Origin: Syncephalis fuscata
Lineage: Eukaryota > Zoopagomycota > Zoopagomycetes > Zoopagales > Piptocephalidaceae
DNA: 64,000 bases
Direction of reading: 5' to 3'
NCBI GenBank assembly: GCA_025786725.1
Contig: JAHLTZ010000018.1
Location: forward strand, 248,001-312,000
In this document: piece by piece, positions 35,413 through 45,480 of the stretch
Layout of the letters: every line of letters begins with the position of its first letter
Position numbering within the stretch: position 1 is the first letter of the stretch
Notes under the pieces: generated by a model
Seen by the model: only the letters and a program-made list of their open reading frames with translations
Told to the model about the DNA's origin: nothing
Databases searched by the model: none
Translations under genes and position numbers: made by a program

Positions 35413-38179
35413 CTAAAGTAATTGTAATAGCAGTCCAATTATACAACCAACGCTAGCACCCTGGAAATATTGATTATTTCACACTTATAATTAATATATC
35501 ACATAACATATAGTTAGCATATAAATCAATAATTTGTCATATTACTTACTAGCTATTAACACAAATGATCAAATACATGCAACAAGTGATATAAATTAGT
35601 AGATAATTAGCTAATATTCACTGTTACTTACTTTCTATTAATTAAGTTATTGAACATGCACGCGAATGATGTATGATTAGCATACGATTGGTTAATATAT
35701 AATACTATTTACCCTCTATAATTATGCATAAACGAGTGTAAGTGGAATATGGTTAGTATATAGTGCTTAATATATAGTTTCACTACTTCCTATTAATTTA
35801 TGTCATCAAACGAGTGTAGTAAATGCAACATGGTTAGTATATAGCTGCTTAATATATAGTTTACTTACTTTCTATTAATACAAGTTATCAAATACGCACA
35901 GTGCATGTCATATATTAGTATGTAGCTGACTGATATAGGTTTTCATTTACCATCTGTTAATAAAAGTTATCAAACACACGCAGTAAATAGTATATAATTA
36001 GTATATAAATGTTTGTATACGGTGTCACTCACAAGCTATTAATACAAGTTATCAAGTACACATAGTAAATAATGTACAATTAGTATATAAATGTTTTATA
36101 CAGTGTCACTCACAAGCTATTGATACAAGTTATTAGGTACACACAGTAAATAGTGTACAATTAGTATATAGCTGTTAGTATACAGTGCCACTCACGACCT
36201 ATTAATACAAATCGTTAATTACAAACATCGGATGGTATATGTAGTGATATGTAGCTGATTAGTGTACAGTTCCACTTACTTCCTAATAATACAGGTTATT
36301 AAATACATACGGCGTATGCCATGTGATCAATATATAGCTGATTATTATATAATCTCACTTACTATCTATTAATGAAAGTTATCAAATAAACACAGTTTAT
36401 AGCATATTTTAAGTATATAGTTGGTTAACACATATTTTACTTACTTCCTGATAACGCAAATTATTAAATATACAGTAAAAAGTATATACTTAATACATAT
36501 TTAGTTAATATCTAATGTCACTTACCAGCTGTTAATACAAATTGTCAGGATCAACCGGTACATATAATGTGTTTAGTATAGCTTTGGTTGAGCTAAAATG
36601 TTACTTACTGTCTATTAATGAAAAGTTACCAAACACAAAGGTTAAATGTTATATGGTTAATATATATATATAGCCATTATACAATGCCACTTACGAACTG
36701 TTAGCGCAATTTATTAAATACACATAGTAGACGATGCATGTTTAGTATTTAATTAGTTAATATATAATATTACATACTAGCTATTAATGCAAGTTATCAA
36801 AACAAATAAAATGCATGAAATATGCTTAATGTATAGTTTGCTAATACAAATCTTACTTACTTCCTATCAGTGCAATTTATTAAACACATACGATGTATAG
36901 TATATATTTAGTGTATAATTGATTGCTATACAATACCACTTACCAGCTATTAATACGAATCATCAAATACACACATTAAATAGTATATGGTTAGCATCTA
37001 GTTGGTTACTTTACAATACTATTTACCACCTATTAATACAAGTTACCAAACGCACACAGTACATGTCGTATGCTTAGAATATAACTAATTGATCTATAAT
37101 GCCACTTACGTCCTATTGATACAAGTTATTAAACAGTCACAATAAATAATACAAGATTAATATATAGCCAGCTAATATATAACGCCACTTACTAACTAGT
37201 GAACAAACCATTATACATAACATGCATAATTATAATTAAAAAATGGCGAGTTAATGTATAATATCACTTACCAGCTAGTGAACAAGCCATTATGCACATC
37301 ATGCATAGTTATAATTAAAACATGGCGAGTTAGCATATAATTTTACTTACATCCTATTGATACATGTTGTTAGACACATACAATATATGGCATATGCTTA
37401 GTATATAATTGGTTGATATATAATGCCACTTACCGGCTATTAATGCAAATTATTGACCATATATGATGCATATCGTATGCTTAGTATATAGTTGGTTGAT
37501 ATGCTGCAACTTACGGTCTATTAATACAAGTCATTACATTTACACAATAAACGATATGTGATTAACATATAATTGGTTAGTATATAACAGCACCTACCAA
37601 CTATCGATATAAGTTATGAAGCACATGAATTACATGTAAGCTTATCGGTATATAATTAAATTAATATACAACGGCACTTACGAGCTATCCATACAAGTTA
37701 TTAACCACAAAAAATAAACAACATATAATTAGTATATAGCCAATCAATACACAAAGCTACCTACGTTCTATTAACGCAAATTATTAATTGTACACAACGA
37801 ATGGTATGTAGTTAGTAAAAATCAACTAGCATATTATACCACTTACCAACTATTGATGTATATTGTCGATCACAAATGATAAATGGTATATTATTGGTAT
37901 ATAATTAATTAATGCATGATGCCACTTACGATCTATGGATACATAGCATTAAATATACGCAGTGAACACTATGTTTTAGTATATTTTTAAGCAATAATGA
38001 GCTTATTTACCTGGTTGTAAAGTAATTTGTGATATAATTTGTAGTTAGCTAAATAATTAATTAAATATATTGTAGTTGTAACATACCACGACGGATTAGA
38101 ATTGGCTTAGCATCCACCATGGCTGTACTAGCCATAAAAGCAACGACAAGGGTGCAGACGACGGCAACAAAAGCTTCAT
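35413..38179 (-). CDS. Secreted microexon gene B: 30 consecutive single-codon exons
   Basis: Exon 1 (38087-38179) encodes a signal peptide. ATG-AAG-CTT is followed, one base out of frame, by FVAVVCTLVVAFMASTAMVD and AKPILIRR; one missing T in the run at 38169-38172 explains this and would give the 94-nt length of the two relatives. Exon 2 is 38 nt (38011-38048) and converts phase 1 to phase 0 (NYKLYHKLLYNQ). Then come 30 exons of exactly 3 nt, each flanked by an AG acceptor and a GT donor, from 37930-37932 down to 35550-35552. The last exon (35413-35460, 48 nt) encodes GASVGCIIGLLLQLL and a TAG stop. The first 15 microexons read ILNLLTPDLLDVLEL and the next 15 FTLEIEVLLMKERKL. None is a stop. 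The full-inclusion product is about 89 residues: Leu-rich, amphipathic, with a hydrophobic tail. Function unknown; splicing is unproven. Confidence 0.7.
35461..38010 (-). repeat. ~83-bp tandem intron/microexon array
   Basis: Left coordinates of the 30 three-base exons, 5' to 3' on the minus strand: 37930, 37847, 37765, 37682, 37598, 37515, 37434, 37351, 37272, 37193, 37110, 37027, 36944, 36861, 36778, 36695, 36609, 36526, 36445, 36363, 36280, 36196, 36114, 36033, 35951, 35869, 35787, 35713, 35632, 35550. Spacing is 79-86 bp (one 74), most often 83. Minus-strand unit: donor GTAAGTGG (variants GTGAGT, GTAAAT, GTATGT, GTAGGT, GTAGTG), AT-rich spacer, TACTAA(C/T)-like branch site, a TATTTACTGTG-like block, then TTGTATTAATAG acceptor. 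Units are diverged (far from identical), so the array is old or its introns have drifted while splice signals were kept. Confidence 0.85.
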
Positions 38180-38601
38180 GTGATATTGATTTGTTAAGAC
38201 AAACTAGTAGAATGATAATAATGTGTAGTTGGTATAAGATAAATAGTAGTAAGTAGAATACGTTGATAATGCCACTAGCTAGTCTTGTGTATTGTGTGGC
38301 CTATTTATATTCATGATTGTTCTGGGGAATAATAGATAATTCTTTAGATTACACCATTGATTTAAAATGCAAACGATAACCACATATTCATGCTATGGCT
38401 TGAACCACATGTATACCAACATAGTGCAGTATTCTAATGTGTAACCACGTTTTTATTTAACCTGTTCAACATTTGTGCGGATGATGTAGCAATATCAATC
38501 ATCTAGTACGTATGCAGTATAAATGCACCTATCAGCCTTTACTGTACTGATACGCATTTCGACCATGTGATACTAACTAAATCTATTGGCTCTACAAAAC
38601 C
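38180..38601. promoter_or_regulatory. Divergent intergenic region of microexon gene B
   Basis: On the minus strand TATAAATAG lies at 38301-38309, about 122 bp before the gene B start. On the plus strand TATAAAT lies at 38518-38524, 78 bp before the ATG at 38602. This suggests two oppositely directed promoters. Confidence 0.5.
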
Positions 38602-38796
38602 ATGATGGTACATATCCGCGCCTTTGCTGCTATTCTCACTACAAGCTCAATGCTCGGTATTTCAATAGATTCCAAACAGTGCAGCACCAATATAACAACA
38701 ACAATGGCGCTGATGCATCGGATTTCTACTTCCTTAGAAATATCTACTGCTATGCATAAACTAGCTGTATTCTTTGAAACCATTAGAATATACTGA
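38602..38796 (+). CDS. Doubtful small ORF divergent from microexon gene B
   Basis: 64-codon frame with tandem ATGs. The start region MMVHIRAFAAILTTSSMLGI is weakly signal-peptide-like, and a TATAAAT box is 78 bp upstream. The rest is Ser/Thr/Met-rich with no known motif. A second open frame (38774-39031, YTDWFARASNSTLRLDYRNK) and fragments to 39371 follow in other frames, so the whole may be one decayed or badly sequenced gene, or may contain unrecognised small introns. No homology recognised. Confidence 0.25.
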   Translation: MMVHIRAFAAILTTSSMLGISIDSKQCSTNITTTMALMHRISTSLEISTAMHKLAVFFETIRIY

Positions 38797-40141
38797 TTGG
38801 TTCGCACGTGCATCTAATTCGACGCTGCGGCTTGACTACAGAAATAAGCTGTTTATTTTAGTACAAGGCTACCAAACATTGCTGAAGACCGTGCTGTTGT
38901 TCAAGTATTGTGCTTGCATTACTTATCCATTATTAAGCATGTGTATTTCCAATAATAAAACATTATGTCCAGCTACTAGTGTTGTTTATCTTTTAACGTT
39001 AAAGCAGCGTAAACTGATAAATGACATGTAACTTTATGTAAAGACATTGAGCTATGTTCATCAGGCTGCCTTAACCAATACGCTCAAAGCTGAGGGTACA
39101 GCGGCGGTTCATGCCATATCAAACATCAAAATCATGCTGTGAAAATGCTCCATATAGCAATAACTTGATCAAAATAACTGGTTTGCAATTTGAAATCTGC
39201 ACCAACACTACGCATTCGGCTGCATTTCTATGTCTTGCAATTCAAAGCCAACAGTATATTAAGCAATGTATGCCTATTTTAGCAATATTATCCACCGGTT
39301 ATATCATTTACCGTTTGTCTTCTGTTATACTTGTATACATTGATATTATTTATTGGATAGCATGGAAATAAGCGATATTTAAATGTATTTGGCATTGACA
39401 TTGTATCTATATTTATCATTATATCCGTATCCGTGTATAATTATTGATTGGTTACTGAAATATATTTTATATGTATTGAATATTAATACACGTGTTGTTC
39501 AATAGGGACTTATTGATTTACTTAATAATATTAACCAGCCACTTTGTAAATTGCTTACGACGCTGTATAAAATCTTATTAAACATTAATTGTTTTATTAA
39601 TAATTGCAATAAGCTGTGTTCTATGTTTACTAGACTACACTTATCTATGCATCTTAAACAATAGGCATTCTCGTCATAATTTATTGCTTGACTAGTTGTG
39701 TTTAACAGTTTATTTGCCATTTAGACTGTATTTGCCATAACAGATTTTTGCATGGCATATACAGATTAAATAACACTATTATGACATGTATATATCATAA
39801 TGGTGCTTTATATTTAAAATGCAGTTATTTAGGCATAAAGCTACTAATAAAACAACGCCAAGTAATTTTATGAATTGATGCGTTGTATAAACAAACTGTT
39901 ATATTAGCAAGCAATAAGAAATTTAAATGAATTTTGTTTTATGGATAGTAGTTAATTGTATATACAGTAGATATATCTCCAGTATCGTAGAAGGGAAAAT
40001 GAATGGTGTAAAGTCAGGCGTGCAATTAGTATTGAATCAAATCTCCAGCAATGGTCATATTAAGACATTACAAACATAATTTCACATCTAGTCAACAATT
40101 TGTTACTACACATTCCTCCTTTTCTTTAAACTGTTCTGAAG
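38797..40141. other. Region with fragmentary frames, no firm gene
   Basis: Open stretches near 38774-39031, 39062-39130 (HQAALTNTLKAEGTAAVHAI) and 39111-39371 do not join into one product by any single splice or base change I can find. 39372-40141 is AT-rich and contains the ARFGAP1 promoter; nothing else seen. Confidence 0.4.
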
Positions 40142-41977
40142 ATGGCCTCATTGAGTGATAAAAAGCTACTGCTGGAATTACAGCGCCGTGAAGGCAATCG
40201 CGTATGTAGATGATGACAGCTAATTTGTTTAATATATTATTCAGTCTTTAAACATACTGACCCACACTCGCATAGACGTGTATCGACTGTGGTTCACCAA
40301 GTCCTCAGTGGGCTTCCGTTACTCTTGGCAGTTTCTTTTGCATCGACTGTTCCGGCCAACATCGCGCGCTTGGTGTTCATGTTAGGTAGGCTTTGTCATT
40401 TGACCAGTATTGTTGTGTTGTTTAGCAAAATAACAACTTATTGAATGCTAATTGGCACTGTTCCTGTACACTAGTTTTGTACGGTCCATCACAATGGACA
40501 AGTGGTCACCCGACCAACTCGAGCGTATGAAGGTGAATAGCAAAGTAATTGTATTGATATAACGATTATAAGTCATGGTTTAGCACGGCGGCAATGCTAA
40601 ACTACTGGCCTTTTTTGAATCGCAATCGGATTATCGTGCCGACATGTCTATTCGCGAGAAATATACTAGCCGATTTGCTGATTTGTACCGAGAAAAGGTA
40701 ATGAAATAGTATTTAGTAAAAATGACCACCACTTAGTTTGCATCTAGTTGACGGCCGATTGCGAGGGACGTGATTGGGTGCCGCCTCCCGCGTCGTCGTC
40801 GTCGCCATCCGCAACAGGATCTCAACCTAAAATAACAAAATCACTTTCGGCGGTACAGCAAGCACGTAGCAAACGAACTCACCAATAACACAGCATCAGC
40901 GCTCTAATTCAGGTAATCTACCACGTTCAGCCACTGCATCTCCGTCCAACACGCGCCCTCTATCTGTTCAAAATGCGGCGTCCGTAGGCCTATTATCAAA
41001 TGATGCTTCCGATGATTATTCGGATGATCCGCGTCAGCGTAAAGATGCTTACTTTGCGCGTATTCAGCGAGAAAACGAAGCTCGTCCGAGTAAGTCGTTG
41101 CTATGCTAGTTATAAATCGTTTTACTGATGCAAAAATAGCCATTTGCCACCGAATCAAGGAGGCAAGTACACAGGATTCGGTAATCCAGCCTGTAAGTAT
41201 TACAGTCATTTCTGGTTAGTCTATAATTAAATAGCCATTTAGTTGAGCATGTTTTCCGTGACAATAGCAGCAGTAGCCAAGGATTTGGCACAGATGATTT
41301 ATTAAATGACCCGCTGGGTTCTCTTTCAAAAGGCTGGAGTTTTTTCTCTTCAAAAGCCACATCTGTTTTATCAGTGGCAGCCACCCAGATGGCCGAGGGT
41401 GCAAAAATTGCCGCAGAAAAGGCCGGCGAGTTTGGCCAGACGTTTAATGAAAGTGTCGTGCAGCCAACGCGTGACACAGTTCAAGATCCCGAATTTAGCA
41501 ATAGAGTTGGTGGATTTATGTCCAGTTTTGGTAGTGCCGTAAGTGCATGCGATTGTTGTATTGTGGATCTATTTCAACTATGATTTATAGGTTGCAACCA
41601 CAGGCCAACGTGGGTTTGGCCTATTGTCTGACGCGGTAACTACGGTAGCAGCTTCGGGTAGTTCAGCAGCACAGACTGGCTTTGGCACACCTCACGGATA
41701 CGCATCGATCAATGATCCAGAATCATCGACATCGCTTATGGACGGCTATGACGACGACGATATCGACGATGACGATCCTATGCATCGTATTCACCAGCCG
41801 CTAGTAAAAGAAAGTGCTACTGCTTCATCACGCTCAACGCCTAGTAATAGTCATCGCGGATATGGCGCTAACGATGGTGGCAATAGCCTTTCTTCGCGTG
41901 GAAAGAATCGTTCAACATCAGATAGTGGCAAGGCCAAAAAGGCCAGCTGGGATGATGATGATTGGACGGATTTCTAA
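40142..41977 (+). CDS. GCS1: Arf GTPase-activating protein 1 (Gcs1/ArfGAP1)
   Basis: Stimulates GTP hydrolysis on Arf1 at the Golgi during COPI coat cycling. The start is ATG 40142 ([19 protein letters not shown]). The ArfGAP zinc finger is [20 protein letters not shown] then [14 protein letters not shown] with the arginine finger, followed by [20 protein letters not shown]. Downstream, [11 protein letters not shown] and [20 protein letters not shown] (an ALPS-type curvature-sensing helix) followed by [20 protein letters not shown] match ArfGAP1. The C-terminus ends [12 protein letters not shown], the aromatic-acidic coatomer-binding type. One base is missing near 40883-40890 (frame changes from RTHQ-stop to [13 protein letters not shown]), and possibly another at the junction near 41090-41145. 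Confidence 0.9.
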
Positions 41978-42436
41978 CGAGTTAACTTCTATTGTCATTC
42001 TTTATTAGAATGAAATGAAATGATTTAAGTAAATAAAAGACTAGAATGATTAAAGTAAAGCACAATATTTAAACCATAGTGATTAGATTAATTATTTGTA
42101 GCTTTATTAGCTAATGGGCGTTGATATGACATATGCTTGGTCCTAATTAATAAATTTGTATAAACTATGCTAAAGATACCGGCTGATTGGCACAGATGCA
42201 TATCAGGTTATCGTGTAAAAGTATTACGATTGGTGTTAACGACCATTCCATGACGTAACTTTATGCAGCTGTGCATGCAGTACATCAATAGGCCTTTAAA
42301 TAGACAACAGTCTAGGCATGCTATCAAAGCTGCCATCGTATTCCATTCTCTGTTCGCTATTTTCTACTACTCTTACCGCCCTGTTTACCACACTGATTAT
42401 TGTTTTGGTTATTGAACCTTTCTATTTGATATTACC
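41978..42436. promoter_or_regulatory. Upstream region of microexon gene C
   Basis: Contains TGACGTAA at 42250-42257, the same CRE-like core as the F-box promoters, and CTTTAAATAG at 42294-42303, about 134 bp before the gene C start. Otherwise AT-rich. Confidence 0.45.
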
Positions 42437-42911
42437 ATGAAGCTATCTGTCGCCACCATCGGTGCTTTTGCCATTACTCTTGTAGCTATGATGGCTGTAA
42501 CTGATGCTACCCCAGTCCTTGAACGTCGATGTAAGCTGCAGCCGTATTCAGATTGAAAATCTAATATCGTCTATTTTTACTAATATTTAACGTATTGCAC
42601 TGACACGAACAGTTGGTAAGTTACAAGTACCACTTATCTAGTTTAACATACTAATATGATACAATACAATATAATAGGAGGCAAGCTAAAACGTTAACTG
42701 ATTATCTAGCTATACTAACTATACCGTTTGTTGATTCTACGACAACAGCCGGTATGTTAACTGTCAACGTTTTATTCAAATACTAACTATGCTATGAACA
42801 TTTAACGTTTCAACTAATCTACTAACAACAATAGTTTGTAAGCGTTTATTCCAAATTATACATAAACACATTAGCTAATATTATACTTGATTATTACAAC
42901 AACAGTTTCTA
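42437..42911 (+). CDS. Secreted microexon gene C (3' end unresolved)
   Basis: Exon 1 is 42437-42530, 94 nt: signal peptide MKLSVATIGAFAITLVAMMA then VTDATPVLERR, ending in phase 1. It is followed by tiny exons between good splice sites: TTG (42613-42615), GAG (42678-42680, leaving through a GC donor gcaagc), CCG (42749-42751), TTT (42835-42837) and TTTCTA (42906-42911). Read through the phase-1 junctions they give F-G-A-V-F-S, which resembles the GASVG of gene B's last exon. Introns are 62-83 nt with CTAAC/TTAAT branch-like motifs and acaacag/aatag acceptors. The end is uncertain: an exon from 43000 (after cttag) would stop near 43050, and a possible 6-nt exon before gtaagt at 43079 suggests more. 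Function unknown. Confidence 0.6.
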
Positions 42912-43509
42912 GTAAGTATTTCTGAATAAAGGGTTCGCACATCCATTAAGCAATTTGACTATCTACCTTTTAATCAACAAACACTGGTAACACTTAGTAA
43001 GTCATTGTCTAATTAATTGCTTAGATATTAACTATACGATATCTATAGTATAATTGAATTAACATGGCTATAGACAAAAGTAAGTATAATGATAATGTGT
43101 ATATATAGGCTGCTAATGAGCTATTATATAATAGGAAATTAAAGCGACAATAAATAGCTAGCTTAATGCTTTGGCTAAAGCCGAACCAAGCATCATTATC
43201 GCCTATTCAAGATGTGTGCCTGACAAAGAACAAGACCCGTTTAATTTGTTTAAGCTTTACGGCATTACAGTTTACAGTATAATCAAATCAAGCACTCTGC
43301 TTTAATTAATAAATGAGCTCGCTGGCTTGAATAAATATATTACCGCTACTTATTCTAAATTTTTATTTGTTTTTGTTTAATTGATATTATTGCTATAGGA
43401 TACACCAATTAAAATGTCATTATACAATGCTCGCCGAATCTTTTAACAGTTATAACAATAAAATCAAGCACATTTCTTATTTACAATCATTGCCAATGCA
43501 TCTTTATGG
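42912..43509. other. Probable 3' part of microexon gene C and intergenic DNA
   Basis: Has several further AG...GTAAG pairs but no exon chain I can defend. The 3' end of microexon gene C probably lies here. Confidence 0.4.
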
Positions 43510-44067
43510 TTAAATTGTACCTTGAATCGCATATCTTACACGATCGACGGATAGTAAACACTCTTTACGAGCGGTCAATGACTCGGCACCCTGATCTTGA
43601 TAGCCAAGTGGGCCATGATCACATTCGGCGCAGCAAAGAAAGCGCAAACCAGCTGATGTACCTTCATTAGACGCATTAACAACTGGTCGCGAAAAGCCCA
43701 TATTTTCAAAAGCAAACACATCGGTTACCATCCAGAAAGCATTGGCGGTATTTGACAAACGATTGGTACTAATATCTTCGATATTACCCACTTGCAGCTA
43801 GCAATGTAAGGTTAATTACTAATAAACAGCTACATTGTCATGTAAACTAACGTACCTGTGCTCCGTCACGAGTCACCAAAATAGCGGCATTAGCCCGAAG
43901 CAGTTTGCAGCGACATCTCTCGCGTGACAATAAATATCCACTGCGTTATATCCACTGTAACTAACTTCGTTATCTGTAAATGATTCCGGGTGATTCCCAG
44001 AATCCAATACACGAGACAAGTCGCTTTGTATGTCAACTAAGCGCGTTAACTCAATAGGTGTAGCCAT
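43510..44067 (-). CDS. DSS4: Mss4/Dss4-family guanine nucleotide release factor
   Basis: Mss4 proteins bind nucleotide-free exocytic Rab GTPases and act as chaperone-like exchange factors. The start is ATG 44067 (MATPIELTRLVDIQSDLSRV). A zinc-site half follows (VDIYCHAR), and one base later in frame RCRCKLLRANAAILVTRDGA; one base is missing near 43911-43930. After a single intron (about 43798-43857) comes FWMVTDVFAFENMGFSRPVV, the ENxGF core of the family, then LRFLCCAECDHGPLGYQDQG carrying the second Cys pair, and SLSVDRVRY-like C-terminal residues ending YAIQGTI. Length (about 170 residues) is normal for the family. Confidence 0.85.
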
Positions 44068-44531
44068 TGTGGAATGGAAAAGAACGGTATTGTAGTTTAA
44101 TAACATTGTTATCATCCAGTGTAAAGGCATCACTAGTAAATTAACGATTTGATTACCAGTGGATATTACACGCTCAACTCGTATTATTAGCCGTAACTCC
44201 ACTATTATTATTATATATTCTAGTGCTATTTAGACTACTGAAACGCCTCTACCTTATATGTATATAGCAACAGCCATGGCAGCTATAATGCTTTACTTAC
44301 TCATATTTATAAACAATAATATCGGCAACATTAGTTTTAGTATAATTAGCTAATGTGTACTAATAGCACACTCGCTGATTCTTGTTCGTTGATCTATCTC
44401 GTTGATTGTATTTTTATGCAATTTATAACAATATATATAACTTGCATCTATATTATTTATCACAATAGCAAATAAAACTATTTATTTTATTGAACAATAA
44501 ATAACAAGCGCAACCTTTAGCTATTTCATAT
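44068..44531. other. Intergenic region between DSS4 and FYV7
   Basis: AT-rich, nothing recognised. The first part is the DSS4 promoter. Confidence 0.5.
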
Positions 44532-45391
44532 TTATTCTGATCGAGCTTCTGCTTTTAACTGATCCAACATATTGGCAATACGTCCTGCCATAGCCGGTTG
44601 TCCTGTACGTGTTTTAACCATCATACGTTTTCTCGCTTTCCCTCGTTGCTTCTTCTTTTCAGCAATCTCCTTAAGCTGTTGTTCCCGTGCCATTCGTTCT
44701 TTCTAATGATTATATAAATTATAACTGTTATTATCAAATTTATATAATAAATAAAAACTAACCTGTCGAATGGCTTCTAATTCACGTTGCTGTTCTTCCA
44801 TTTGCTGTTGGGCTCGACGCATTGGATTTGGCTTGTGTATTCTAGTTAACTAATTAATGGTTGTAATATCGTTAATTCACTTTTAACTACCTTTCTCTTT
44901 TGTTTTTGCTTAAATTTGCTGAAGAATGATGGCTACCATCATTATCATCATTATCATCATTCAAATCACTTGAATTGTATTCAGCTGTATCATCAACTTC
45001 TCCACCGGATCTCCTGCCTGACATTCTACTGTCATTTCGGTTCTTTTCCCTTTCTGCCTGCTGTTCTTCATCCACTTGAGCAAATATCTAACTAATAAAT
45101 AAGTCATTTAACTCTACATAGATTCAATTAACTAAACGCACTTCTTTGTAGAATTCTGGTGTATCGTCTTTATAGCCTTTTAATACTCGGCTATACTTTT
45201 TCTTTACTGCTGCCTTGTGTAGAATTTGTGCCTGCATTCGTTCAGCTGAATGCCATAGATTAGTCTGACATAGCTATAAGAGAAGCAGCAATATTTACCT
45301 TTACCGCGATAAGTTTCCCCGACCTATCCCAGTGCCCAGCTCGTGCATCACCTCCACGCTGGTTTCTACCGTGTTGTCGTTCTGGTGGCAT
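44532..45391 (-). CDS. FYV7: rRNA-processing protein Fyv7-like
   Basis: Fyv7 is a small nucleolar-type protein needed for 18S rRNA maturation. The start is ATG 45391 (MPPERQHGRNQRGGDARAGH). Four exons. The internal KAAVKKKYSRVLKGYKDD corresponds to the Fyv7 RLRKEYLKALKDEGY segment, and the C-terminal KTRTGQPAMAGRIANMLDQL matches the conserved RTRTGQPLMGPKIEDLLDKI end of the yeast protein. The middle is Glu/Arg/Lys-rich coiled coil with an Asp/Asn stretch from a GAT/AAT repeat (44935-44965). Neighbours show no operon-like link. Confidence 0.82.
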
Positions 45392-45480
45392 GATTAATAA
45401 ACGAATTATTATTATAAAAAGAAAAAATATGAAAGAAATGCGTTAAAAAACAAAATTTATTTTACACCTTTTAGTTATCC

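Noticed and set aside
35461-38010. CRISPR-like array of regularly spaced repeats
   Set aside because: The repeats are about 80 bp and diverged, the unique part is only 3 bp, and every boundary is a splice signal in a eukaryotic genome.
35461-38010. Plain satellite or minisatellite DNA
   Set aside because: Units share mainly donor, branch and acceptor signals, the triplets are all sense codons on one strand, and flanking exons give a leader and an in-frame end.
38774-39371. A joined coding gene from successive open frames
   Set aside because: The frames need more than one change, and the best GT-AG pair (39028-39064) leads straight to a stop.
40866-40893. Tiny intron to explain the ARFGAP1 frame change
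   Set aside because: It would be 28 nt, below any other intron here, and a one-base loss fits the window-wide pattern.
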